Source: Candidatus Brocadiaceae bacterium
GTDB taxonomy: Bacteria > Planctomycetota > Brocadiia > Brocadiales > Bathyanammoxibiaceae
NCBI GenBank assembly: GCA_030018855.1
Contig: JASEHG010000086.1
Coordinates: 1 to 8,234 of the forward strand
DNA length: 8,234 bases
Direction of reading: 5' to 3'
Made by a program: the position numbers and the translations under genes. Position 1 is the first letter of the stretch; the number at the start of each line of letters is the position of its first letter. Below the pieces are notes generated by a model, which was not told where the DNA came from, ran no database searches, and was given only the letters and a program-made list of their open reading frames with translations. This document shows positions 1 to 5,989 of this stretch, in pieces.

Positions 1-8
1 CGGAAGTG

Positions 9-67
9 GTAGGGGCATATTGCCATGCCTGAGGCAGATTCGCCTGTGGCGAACAATACGCCCCTAC
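9..67. repeat. GTAGGGG palindromic intergenic element, copy 1
   Basis: The ends are an inverted repeat: GTAGGGGCATATTG at 9-22 against CAATACGCCCCTAC at 54-67, matching at 13 of 14 positions. Inside is a small perfect hairpin, TTCGCC-TGT-GGCGAA (about 39-53), preceded by TGCCT-G-AGGCA. The element ends 3 bp downstream of the aminotransferase stop codon. Copy 2 at 2325-2412 shares the termini and the internal hairpin module, so this is a dispersed repeat and not a chance palindrome. It has no coding capacity. It could be a miniature mobile element or a REP-like structured repeat, and it could also act as a 3' hairpin for the upstream transcript. It lacks the U-tract of an intrinsic terminator. 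Confidence 0.75.
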
Positions 68-70
68 TGA

Positions 71-1195
71 TTAACTGATATGGACTCTAATGGCCTCCGC
101 CACTGCCTCTACTTGTTCCGCCCGCATTTCAGGGTAAAGGGGGAGGCTGAGTACCTTTGACGTGGCCTCCTCCGCCAGGGGGAAAGTACCCTTAGGAAGG
201 CCCAGATGGGCATAGGCCGGCTGGAGGTGGAGTGGAAGGGGATAGTGGATACCAGTCTGGATACCCATCTCCTTCAGTTTCTTTTTCAATCCATCCCTGT
301 TTTCTACCTTTACGGCGTAGATATGATACACGTGCCTTACCCCGTGGAGTACCCTGGGTATGGTTACCCCCTGTATGGGGGATAGGAGTGCGTCGTATTG
401 CCTTGCCCTCTCCCTCCTCTTTTCGTTCCAGCCTTCCAGGTATTTCAGTTTAATGGACAGGATGACCGCCTGGATGGCGTCCAATCGGCTGTTATATCCT
501 TCAATCTCATGGATGTATTTTTCCTTCCTGCCATGGTCTCTTAGCATACGAACCCTCTCCGCTATGAGCGGGTCGTTAGTAACCACTGCCCCGCCGTCCC
601 CATAGGCCCCCAGGTTCTTGGAGGGATAGAAACTAAAACAGGCAGCCTCGCCCAGGTTTCCTACCCGTACTCCCTTGTATTCGGCACCGTGGGCCTGGGC
701 GGCGTCCTCAATCAACCTCAGCCCGTAGGTCGTGGCAAGCTCCCTGAAGGCATCCATATCGGCAGGTTGGCCGTACAGGTGCACTGGTATGATGGCCTTG
801 GTCCTGGAGGTTATGGCCTTCCTGACCTTTTCCGTGTCCAGGTTATAGGTCTCGGGGTTAATATCGGCAAAGACCACCTTTGCACCAGCAAGGCCAACGG
901 CCTCGGCAGTGGGTGCCGCAGAGTTGGGAGCGGTAATCACCTCGTGGCCTGGTCCAATCCCCATGGCCCTGAGGGCAAGGGTGAGGGCGTCCGTACCATT
1001 GGCCACCCCCACGGCATATTTGGCCCTGCAAAAGCCGGCAAAAGACTCTTCAAACTCCTTCACGTACTTGCCGAGGATAAAGGCCCCTTCTTCAATCACC
1101 TTCCTTATGGAGGAGTGTACCTCTTCCTGGATACCCTGGTACTGGACCTGCAGGTCTACTAGCTGTATCTTCTCCATTACTATGGTATTCCTCAT
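71..1195 (-). CDS. DegT/DnrJ/EryC1/StrS family PLP-dependent sugar aminotransferase
   Basis: This is a 374-residue fold-type I PLP enzyme of the family that transaminates keto groups on nucleotide sugars in the cytoplasm. Visible landmarks are NGTDAL (residues 66-71, phosphate contacts), IEDAAQAHGA (162-171, with Asp164 facing the PLP ring nitrogen) and SFYPSKNLGAYGDGG (188-202), whose Lys193 should form the Schiff base. NSRLDA (235-240) is also typical. Length is normal for the family. The ATG at 1195 has an AAGGAG sequence only about 3 nt upstream. The ATG at 1177 (MEKIQLVDLQ) matches typical family N-termini better and remains an alternative. It follows the Gfo/Idh oxidoreductase by 66 bp. 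That pairing resembles WbpB-WbpE, which make the 3-amino group of diacetamido-uronic acid sugars for surface glycans. The exact substrate is inference, and no acetyltransferase partner is inside the window. Confidence 0.95.
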   Translation of the reverse strand: MRNTIVMEKIQLVDLQVQYQGIQEEVHSSIRKVIEEGAFILGKYVKEFEESFAGFCRAKYAVGVANGTDALTLALRAMGIGPGHEVITAPNSAAPTAEAVGLAGAKVVFADINPETYNLDTEKVRKAITSRTKAIIPVHLYGQPADMDAFRELATTYGLRLIEDAAQAHGAEYKGVRVGNLGEAACFSFYPSKNLGAYGDGGAVVTNDPLIAERVRMLRDHGRKEKYIHEIEGYNSRLDAIQAVILSIKLKYLEGWNEKRRERARQYDALLSPIQGVTIPRVLHGVRHVYHIYAVKVENRDGLKKKLKEMGIQTGIHYPLPLHLQPAYAHLGLPKGTFPLAEEATSKVLSLPLYPEMRAEQVEAVAEAIRVHIS

Positions 1196-1208
1196 AGGCT
1201 CCTTCTTT

Positions 1209-1265
1209 GTAGGGACAGACCTCTAGGTCTGTCCTTTAAGGACAGGGCCAAAGCCCTGTCCCTAC
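1209..1265. repeat. GTAGGG...CCCTAC double-hairpin element between two co-directional genes
   Basis: This 57-bp element has terminal inverted repeats GTAGGGACAG and CTGTCCCTAC. It folds as two successive perfect hairpins: GGACAGACCT-CT-AGGTCTGTCC (1213-1234) and GGACAGGGC-CAAA-GCCCTGTCC (1240-1261). Its right end overlaps the TAG stop codon of the oxidoreductase (1262-1264), and its left end abuts the AAGAAGGAG ribosome-binding region of the aminotransferase. It therefore fills the whole spacer. The termini resemble copies 1 and 2 (GTAGGGGC), but the interior is unrelated. It may modulate read-through or protect the upstream mRNA. Confidence 0.8.
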
Positions 1266-2293
1266 ATAGCTGCGCCCGGGGTAGATAGGGCTGGCAGGGT
1301 TTGTTTTGTCCCACCCCTCTTCAGCGATGCCTGGGCCGCCTCTAGTACCCTTACTACCCTGAGGCCGTTCAGGCCATCGGTACGGGGTCTCTGGCCCTTC
1401 TCTATACATTCCAGGAAGTGGGCACATTCCAGTAGTAATGGCTCCCCTCCTTCCAGTTGGGGGGTTGTCACCTCCCCTTTTTTCTTTACGTACTTGTCTT
1501 TTTTCTGCTCAAAGCCGTTGGCGCAGAGTTCGTTCCTCACTAGTTTCACCTTACCGTCGGCAGAAAGTTCGTCATATATTACCATATTTTTACTGCCCAC
1601 CACAGTGGTAGTCCTTATCTTCCGCGGACTGAGCCAGCTTACGTGTACCTCCGCATTGGCGCCTGAGGGGAACCCCATGGTTAGATGCACCATGTCCTCA
1701 ATCCCCTCCTGGAGGTAACTGAACCCCTGGGCTCCGACCCATAGGGGTTCTTCCTCTAGCCAGTACAACAGGATGGAGATGTCGTGGGGGGCGATGTTCC
1801 ACATGGCATTCACGTCGGCCTTGACCGTACCCAGGTCCATCCTCTCGGAGTAAAGATAGTACACCTTCCCCAACGTGCCCTGCTGGAAGTACTCCTTTAC
1901 CTTAAGGACGGCAGGGTTGTACTCAAAGACGTGTCCTACCATAAGGACAAGTTTCTTGTCCTCAGCCAGTTGTATTAAGTCCTCGCACTCCCTAGCATTA
2001 ACGGCGAGGGGTTTTTCCACAAAGACGTGTCTCCCTGAGGCCAGGGCCGCCCTGGCCACCTCATGGTGGTAGGCCGGCTGGACGACTACCACCACGGCCT
2101 CCACCTCTTTGTCTTCAAGGAGGTGGGGGTAGTCCTCATAAACCCTTAGTTGAGGGTACATCCGGGCTATCATCTCCCTTCGGGCCTTGCTCTTGTCACA
2201 GATAGCACGGACCGATTGGGGGTCTATCCTTAGAAAGTCTCTTATAAGGTTGGGCCCCCAGTAACCCGCCCCGATTACTCCCAGTTTTACCAT
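1262..2293 (-). CDS. Gfo/Idh/MocA family NAD(P)-dependent sugar oxidoreductase
   Basis: This is a 343-residue cytoplasmic dehydrogenase with an N-terminal Rossmann fold and a C-terminal Gfo/Idh/MocA domain. The N-terminus MVKLGVIGAGYWGPN holds the GxGxxG-type dinucleotide site (residues 8-13). EKPLA (93-97) is the conserved motif whose lysine is catalytic in the family. GHVFEYNPA (120-128) and WNIAPHD (165-171) belong to the substrate domain. The reading frame stays open to 2530, but the extra 79 residues are low-complexity translation of a palindromic repeat with no family similarity. The ATG at 2293 gives the standard N-terminus and has AGGA and AAGAAGGG just upstream. It precedes a DegT-type aminotransferase, so it probably supplies the 3-keto nucleotide sugar that enzyme aminates (WbpB-like). 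The substrate is inferred from family and context. Its TAG stop lies inside the 1209-1265 repeat. Confidence 0.93.
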   Translation of the reverse strand: MVKLGVIGAGYWGPNLIRDFLRIDPQSVRAICDKSKARREMIARMYPQLRVYEDYPHLLEDKEVEAVVVVVQPAYHHEVARAALASGRHVFVEKPLAVNARECEDLIQLAEDKKLVLMVGHVFEYNPAVLKVKEYFQQGTLGKVYYLYSERMDLGTVKADVNAMWNIAPHDISILLYWLEEEPLWVGAQGFSYLQEGIEDMVHLTMGFPSGANAEVHVSWLSPRKIRTTTVVGSKNMVIYDELSADGKVKLVRNELCANGFEQKKDKYVKKKGEVTTPQLEGGEPLLLECAHFLECIEKGQRPRTDGLNGLRVVRVLEAAQASLKRGGTKQTLPALSTPGAAM

Positions 2294-2324
2294 CTTCCTG
2301 TCAACCCTTCTTTGGGAGATAGAC

Positions 2325-2412
2325 GTAGGGGCGTATTGGCGTACCTTAGGTCGTGCCCGAGGCAGATCCGCCTCGGCGGACAGATTCGCCGTGGCGAACA
2401 ATACTCCCCTAC
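2325..2412. repeat. GTAGGGG palindromic intergenic element, copy 2 (two hairpin modules)
   Basis: The termini GTAGGGGCGTATTG (2325-2338) and CAATACTCCCCTAC (2399-2412) form an inverted repeat. The interior has two tandem copies of a module, CAGAT followed by a 6-bp stem: TCCGCC-TC-GGCGGA, then TTCGCC-GT-GGCGAA. Copy 1 at 9-67 has only one module. The T-A and C-G versions of the second stem pair are compensatory, so pairing is kept while the sequence changes. It lies upstream of the oxidoreductase, within its probable 5' leader. Confidence 0.8.
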
Positions 2413-2502
2413 AATAAACAGGTTGTATGCTATTCTGGTCAAACCCATAACGGTTCTTTCTGATGCAAGGAGAATCTAACCAAATCAGGGTTAAAACAAG
2501 AT

Positions 2503-2530
2503 AGAATATCCTAGCAGGGCAAAAAGTCAA
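2503..2530 (-). promoter_or_regulatory. Candidate sigma70-type promoter for the oxidoreductase-aminotransferase pair
   Basis: On the minus strand TTGACT (2525-2530) is followed after 16 nt by TATTCT (2503-2508). These match the -35 and -10 consensus at 5 of 6 and 4 of 6 positions. Transcription would begin near 2496 and leave a leader of about 200 nt carrying the 2325-2412 repeat. Position and orientation fit, but similar matches occur by chance in AT-rich DNA. Confidence 0.35.
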
Positions 2531-2557
2531 TCATTTTTTATTGGTAAGTCGAGCGGG

Positions 2558-2658
2558 CAAGGGACACATCCCATATTTTCTTATTAACTCTTAGAGGGGA
2601 TTTATGTTAAGGTCACCACGGGAAGAGAAAAAATTGAGTAGAAGGTGTGTCCCCCTTG
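2558..2658. repeat. Imperfect inverted repeat downstream of HicB-like gene
   Basis: CAAGGGACACATCCC at 2558-2572 faces GGTGTGTCCCCCTTG at 2644-2658. Reverse-complemented, the second reads CAAGGGGGACACACC, which matches the first apart from a 2-bp insertion and one or two mismatches. The AT-rich stretches just inside (ATTTTCTT and AAGAGAAAAAA) are also roughly complementary. The roughly 101-bp unit has no coding capacity. It could be a REP-like or miniature mobile element, and it lies 22 bp after the HicB-like stop codon. Confidence 0.45.
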
Positions 2659-2680
2659 TAGAATCCCACCCCTGCAGGCA

Positions 2681-2896
2681 TCAGCAGGGCACCTCTATTC
2701 TCGTAAAGTAGAGGTCTACTCCTTCTTTGGGATGTTCTTCTTGTGGGATGGTCTTAAGATAAGATTCCAGTGCCTTACAGAGATTATCTCTGGCCTCTTC
2801 CTGGGTGGCTCCCCTGGCCAATATCTCCGTCTCCATGCAGTGGGCTAGATAGCCCTCGCCATCTCTTCTTATAAGGACTGTGAATTGGCGTGACAT
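2681..2896 (-). CDS. Orphan HicB-like (UPF0150) small protein
   Basis: This 71-residue protein has the HicB antitoxin-type partial RNase H-like fold. The signature is a first strand (FTVLIRRD, residues 5-12), then GEGYLAHCMETEILARGATQEEARDNLCKAL split around the turn at 28-31, where the usual Gly-x-T-x-EEA motif reads GATQEEA (29-35), and a helix to about residue 48. There is no C-terminal DNA-binding domain, as in short members of the family. HicB normally neutralises a HicA mRNA interferase encoded next to it. No HicA-like frame is seen in the 387 bp downstream, and korB lies 72 bp upstream. The ATG at 2896 has a GAGGG-containing purine tract 5-10 nt upstream. It may be a solitary antitoxin or an adopted regulator. 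A toxin role is not supported. Confidence 0.85.
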   Translation of the reverse strand: MSRQFTVLIRRDGEGYLAHCMETEILARGATQEEARDNLCKALESYLKTIPQEEHPKEGVDLYFTRIEVPC

Positions 2897-2968
2897 TTCT
2901 TTCCCTCTTAGACGTATTTTATCACCTCTCTATATCTTATGGTAGGGGTTTTTCGGGGGTATGGTGTA

Positions 2969-3838
2969 TCAGATAAACTCTTCCAGCAATCTCTCAAACC
3001 TGGAGCGGTCTGGTACGCCCATGGCAGACTTTACCAGTGGTGTCTCCCTTATGGCATGTATCTGCTCCTCCATGGTGGGCCTTTTGGGATTGGTGTAGAT
3101 GACGCCGATGGGAATCCTATTACCCCACTCCTGGGCCTTCTGGAAGGCCGCAACCCTATCTGCCGGGTCATACTTGCCGCCCTCATCCAATTTATAAACC
3201 CTCTCCTTATACCAGGCAAAGGTGTTCAGTTTGTTAAAACTGGGGCAAGGCTGGAGGGCGTCTACCAGGGCGAAGCCTTTGTGCCGCACGGCCTTCTGTA
3301 TCAGGCCCACCAGGTGGTCCTTCTCCCCGGTAAAGCCCCTGGCTACAAAACTGGCGTCCATGGCCGCCGCCGCCAGGACGGGGTTAAAGGGGGCAAGGAT
3401 TACGCCCTCTGGCTGTATCTTGGTGGCGAAACCCGTATCGCTGGTAGGCGAGGCCTGTCCCTTTGTCAGGCCGTACACCTGATTGTCATGCACTATCAGT
3501 GTTATGTCTATGTTCCTTCGTATGGCGTGGAGAAAATGGTTCCCACCCTCACCGTAGCAATCCCCGTCCCCGGCAATGGCCAATACCGTTAGTTCGTGGT
3601 TGGCCAGCCTTGCCCCGGTAGCAGGTGGTAAGGTGCGGCCGTGGAGGCTGTTGAACGTGTTGCATCTCAGATAGTGAGGGAGCTTGCCTGCCTGCCCGAT
3701 GCCAGAGACAAGGAGTACCTCGTGCGGCTCCTTCCCCAGGCCCACCAGGGCCTCCTGTACCGCCCTGAGGAGCATAAAATTCCCGCACCCCGGACACCAG
3801 GCCGTTGGCCCGCCTGCATAGTCTTTTAACGTAACCAT
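2969..3838 (-). CDS. korB: 2-oxoacid:ferredoxin oxidoreductase, beta subunit (TPP-binding)
   Basis: This 289-residue subunit binds thiamine pyrophosphate and the [4Fe-4S] cluster in the enzyme that oxidatively decarboxylates 2-oxoacids (2-oxoglutarate or pyruvate) with CoA and ferredoxin. It contains CPGCG (Cys15, Cys18), the TPP/Mg motif beginning GDGD (90-93) with Asn100 and DNQVYG (118-123), and Cys198 in QPCPSFN. The usual third cluster ligand, in GIGC, is replaced by Gln49 (GIGQ), and a cysteine appears ten residues later (Cys59, YLRCNTF). I recall GIGQ members of this family, so the protein need not be inactive. The ATG at 3838 is preferred because GGAG sits 6 nt upstream; an in-frame TTG at 3850 overlaps that ribosome-binding site. 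It lies 110 bp after korA with a heptamer hairpin between. The substrate cannot be fixed from sequence. Confidence 0.95.
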   Translation of the reverse strand: MVTLKDYAGGPTAWCPGCGNFMLLRAVQEALVGLGKEPHEVLLVSGIGQAGKLPHYLRCNTFNSLHGRTLPPATGARLANHELTVLAIAGDGDCYGEGGNHFLHAIRRNIDITLIVHDNQVYGLTKGQASPTSDTGFATKIQPEGVILAPFNPVLAAAAMDASFVARGFTGEKDHLVGLIQKAVRHKGFALVDALQPCPSFNKLNTFAWYKERVYKLDEGGKYDPADRVAAFQKAQEWGNRIPIGVIYTNPKRPTMEEQIHAIRETPLVKSAMGVPDRSRFERLLEEFI

Positions 3839-3850
3839 TGCTATCTCCAA

Positions 3851-3949
3851 ACTAGTAGCTAGTAGCCAGTAGCTGGTAGCTAGGAAAGAAAAAAAATTTC
3901 AACCCCTAGCTACTAACTACTAGCTACTAGCTACTAGCTACTAGCTACT
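3851..3949. repeat. Inverted array of 7-bp tandem repeats between korA and korB
   Basis: The left arm (3851-3883) is about 4.7 copies of a heptamer: ACTAGTA, GCTAGTA, GCCAGTA, GCTGGTA, GCTAG. The right arm (3905-3949) is about 6.5 copies of the complement: CTAGC, TACTAAC, then four exact TACTAGC units and TACT. A 21-bp A-rich loop separates the arms (GAAAGAAAAAAAATTTC plus flanks). The arms would pair into a long slipped hairpin in the korA-korB transcript. The array starts at the korA stop codon and ends at the korB ribosome-binding site. It is not a CRISPR, because units are contiguous and only 7 bp long. Confidence 0.9.
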
Positions 3950-5649
3950 TATTTTATTCCCTCCATAATATACTCCGGACTAAAAGGAAGCCCGTCAAAC
4001 TTGAGTATCTTCCCCGTGACGGCCTTACCCGTCTCCCTCCGTATAAGCCTTGCCAGTTGGCCCGTGGCGTTATTTTCCACGACAAAACATGCCCTGGCAG
4101 ATTCCAGGGCCGCGGCAACTGCCCCGGACGGAAATGGCCATATCTCGCCTAGATGCATCATGCCGACCTTTTGCCCCTGGGACTGGAGGAGGTCCACGGC
4201 CTCCCTGATTGCACCATAGGTGGAACCCCAGCCAATCAGTAGTACCTCTGGGTTGGTCGCACCATAAAATTTGGGCGGAGAAATCTCCTGGGCCAGACCT
4301 ATCTCTTTCCTCATCCTCTTGAGCATCATCCTAGTACGGAGTCCTGTGTCTTCCGTGAGGTGGCCCTCCTCGTCGTGCTCGTCGCTATCGGTAACCACGG
4401 TTATACCAGGATACCCTGGCAGGGCCCGGGGGGAGATACCAGAGTGTGTAATGGCATGTCTCTTGTAACCCGCCAGTTTCTCCACCTCCTCTGGCTGGAT
4501 GAGTTGGCCTCTATCAATGGTAATGCGGGACACGTCCAGGGTATCTATTGTCCAGTAGGAATCTGCCAGGTGCTGGTCGCTCATAACGATGACCGGGGTC
4601 TGGTATTTCTCGGCCAGGTTGAAGGCCTTGACCATCGCATAGAAGGCCTCTTCTGCGGTACCAGGGGCTAAGACCGCCCTCGGGAATTCGCCGTGGGAGG
4701 CATGGAGCACGAACTCAAGGTCGGACTGCTCAGTCCTGGTGGGCAGTCCAATGGCAGGCCCTGGCCTCTGGGCCTCTACCACCACGATGGGCGTCTCTGT
4801 CATCCCCGCTAGGCCCAACCCCTCCACCATCAGGCAGAAACCCCCGCCGGAGGTAGCCGTCATGGCCCGTACCCCTGCGAAGGCGGCGCCAAGGGCCATG
4901 GTAATGGCCGCTATCTCGTCCTCTGCCTGCTCCACAATTATGTCCCACTCCCTGGCCTTACCTGCCAGGTAGGTCATTATCCCCGTAGAGGGGGTCATGG
5001 GGTAGGCGCTCACAAACTTACAGCCTGCGGCAAGTGCCCCCAGGGCCAGGGCCTCATTACCAGCTATCAGCACACGACGCCTGTCGTCCAGGGGCTTAAA
5101 CTTCCAGGGGAATTGGGAGGGGCCGTTCCTTGTAGTGAAGTCGTAACCGGCCCTGGCGGCCTTGACGTTATCCTCTGCCACAGTGCCTTTCTTACCGAAG
5201 ACGTCCCTTAGTACCTCTGCCAGGGGCTCAAAGGCGTAACCTAGGAGGCCTAGGGCCGCCCCTGCCGCTACGGAATTGCCGTACAACCTGTTCCCACCCT
5301 CCTGGGCCAACCTGTCCAGGGGGACACTCAAGAGGTTTTGATGGGCCTCTACCTTTATCTTCTCACCGTCGTAAATAATTACTCCCCCTTCATGGAGTTC
5401 ACCCTTGTGGAGGTCTATGGTCTCCTTGTTGAGGGCGATGAGGATATTTATACCACGGGGCATGGAAAAGACAGGAGATTCCCTTATCCTTAACTCGGAA
5501 AAGTTGTGCCCGCCACGGATGCGGGACTGGTAGTCCTGGATGGCGAAGACGTGCAGTCCCCCCCTTGTGAACACGTGGGCAAGGGTGTGACTGATGGTCT
5601 GCATCCCCTGCCCTGCCTCTCCGCCTATCTTTACCTTAAGGTCTAACAC
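3949..5649 (-). CDS. korA: 2-oxoacid:ferredoxin oxidoreductase, fused gamma-alpha subunit
   Basis: This 566-residue protein is the gamma-alpha fusion seen in two-subunit KorAB-type enzymes. The gamma domain (about 1-185) begins VKIGGEAGQGMQT, the family's glycine-rich motif, followed by QDYQSRIRGGHNF (38-50). The alpha domain carries AYPMTPSTG (215-223, the YPxTPS motif near TPP), EQAEDEIAAI (240-249), TSGGGF (266-271) and GLPTRTEQSD (301-310). A C-terminal transketolase-like domain includes LLIGWGSTYGAI (470-481) and VVENNATGQLARLIR (523-537). It starts with GTG at 5649; an in-frame TAG lies about 30 nt upstream with no better start between, and GGGAGG sits 10 nt before the GTG. It partners korB just downstream. 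No ferredoxin-like delta subunit is encoded here, so an external ferredoxin is the likely acceptor. Confidence 0.95.
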   Translation of the reverse strand: MLDLKVKIGGEAGQGMQTISHTLAHVFTRGGLHVFAIQDYQSRIRGGHNFSELRIRESPVFSMPRGINILIALNKETIDLHKGELHEGGVIIYDGEKIKVEAHQNLLSVPLDRLAQEGGNRLYGNSVAAGAALGLLGYAFEPLAEVLRDVFGKKGTVAEDNVKAARAGYDFTTRNGPSQFPWKFKPLDDRRRVLIAGNEALALGALAAGCKFVSAYPMTPSTGIMTYLAGKAREWDIIVEQAEDEIAAITMALGAAFAGVRAMTATSGGGFCLMVEGLGLAGMTETPIVVVEAQRPGPAIGLPTRTEQSDLEFVLHASHGEFPRAVLAPGTAEEAFYAMVKAFNLAEKYQTPVIVMSDQHLADSYWTIDTLDVSRITIDRGQLIQPEEVEKLAGYKRHAITHSGISPRALPGYPGITVVTDSDEHDEEGHLTEDTGLRTRMMLKRMRKEIGLAQEISPPKFYGATNPEVLLIGWGSTYGAIREAVDLLQSQGQKVGMMHLGEIWPFPSGAVAAALESARACFVVENNATGQLARLIRRETGKAVTGKILKFDGLPFSPEYIMEGIK

Positions 5650-5678
5650 CGGCTCTTTCCCTCCCGAATAACAATCCT

Positions 5679-5712
5679 AGACCTCTGAAAAAGTTTTAAG
5701 AGGTCTCACCTC
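5679..5712. promoter_or_regulatory. Palindrome with two alternative hairpins upstream of korA
   Basis: AGACCTCT (5679-5686) is the perfect complement of AGAGGTCT (5699-5706) across a 12-nt loop, GAAAAAGTTTTA. The inner part of the second arm, GAGGT (5700-5704), can also pair with ACCTC (5708-5712) across 3 nt. The two pairings are mutually exclusive. The site lies in the 67-bp gap between the CopG-like gene and korA. There is no U-tract, so it is not a standard intrinsic terminator. It could be an operator, perhaps for the neighbouring ribbon-helix-helix protein, or an RNA switch. Both are inference. Confidence 0.4.
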
Positions 5713-5716
5713 TTTC

Positions 5717-5989
5717 TTAATGACGAATTTCTTCTTTTACCCTTTCTATTAGGAACATCTTTAATAGAGACTGGTAGGGAACGTCCCTCTTATTGGCCAG
5801 GACCTTGAGATGTTTAATAAGGGATTCTGGTAGTCTAAGGGAAATGGTCTTTGTAGATGGCTTCAAGTTGGGCAATAATACCCCTTTTGCCCTGGAATAA
5901 TCTACATATTCCGTTGAATCATGGGTTGACCAGAATTCAAACTCCTCTTTTTCGCTCTTAAATTTAGGCACCTTTTTCAATTTGCCCAT
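5717..5989 (-). CDS. CopG/BrnA-type ribbon-helix-helix antitoxin-like protein
   Basis: This is a 90-residue protein of the CopG antitoxin family (the BrnA-like group). The N-terminal part has the family signature FEFWSTHDSTEYVDYSRA (17-34). The C-terminal ribbon-helix-helix has the DNA-contacting strand STKTISLRLP (45-54), a first helix SLIKHLKVLANKR (56-68), and a second helix after the RDVPYQ turn (68-73). Proteins of this type usually dimerise, bind their own promoter and neutralise a BrnT-family RNase encoded just upstream. Here the upstream gene is HicB-like instead, and the two genes overlap by 26 bp, which implies translational coupling. The ATG at 5989 has AAGGAAAGGA about 10 nt upstream. 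No BrnT-like frame is present in the window. It may autoregulate this segment and possibly korAB. Confidence 0.88.
   Translation of the reverse strand: MGKLKKVPKFKSEKEEFEFWSTHDSTEYVDYSRAKGVLLPNLKPSTKTISLRLPESLIKHLKVLANKRDVPYQSLLKMFLIERVKEEIRH

Larger units (their letters stand above)
2294..2680. other. 387-bp gene-free interval
   Basis: No open frame here looks like a protein on either strand. An open frame running through it on the minus strand is only an upstream extension of the oxidoreductase. From right to left it holds the imperfect inverted repeat at 2558-2658, a candidate promoter at 2503-2530, about 90 bp of AT-rich leader without clear structure, the GTAGGGG element at 2325-2412, and the ribosome-binding region of the oxidoreductase at about 2294-2315. 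I looked for a hicA toxin gene downstream of the HicB-like gene and saw none. Confidence 0.7.

Noticed and set aside
9..67. Intrinsic terminator for the aminotransferase transcript
   Set aside because: The hairpins are not followed by a T-rich tract on the minus strand, and the same element occurs upstream of a gene at 2325-2412.
689..1162. Long plus-strand open frame opposite the aminotransferase
   Set aside because: It is antisense to a well-conserved enzyme, lacks a recognisable domain, and follows codon-pattern shadowing; other plus-strand frames were rejected for the same reason.
2294..2530. 79-residue N-terminal extension of the oxidoreductase frame
   Set aside because: It translates a palindromic repeat and AT-rich leader, resembles no family N-terminus, and the ATG at 2293 begins the normal MVKLGVIGAGYWG sequence with purine-rich ribosome-site candidates upstream.
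2897..2968. Promoter for the orphan HicB-like gene (a TAAAAT hexamer in the 72-bp gap)
   Set aside because: No acceptable -35 hexamer lies 16-18 nt upstream of it, so the match is too weak to list.
3839..3850. TTG start 12 nt upstream of korB
   Set aside because: The TTG overlaps the GGAG ribosome-binding site that serves the ATG at 3838, so it cannot be the better start.
3851..3949. CRISPR-like array
   Set aside because: Units are 7 bp and contiguous with no spacers, and the arms are inverted relative to each other.
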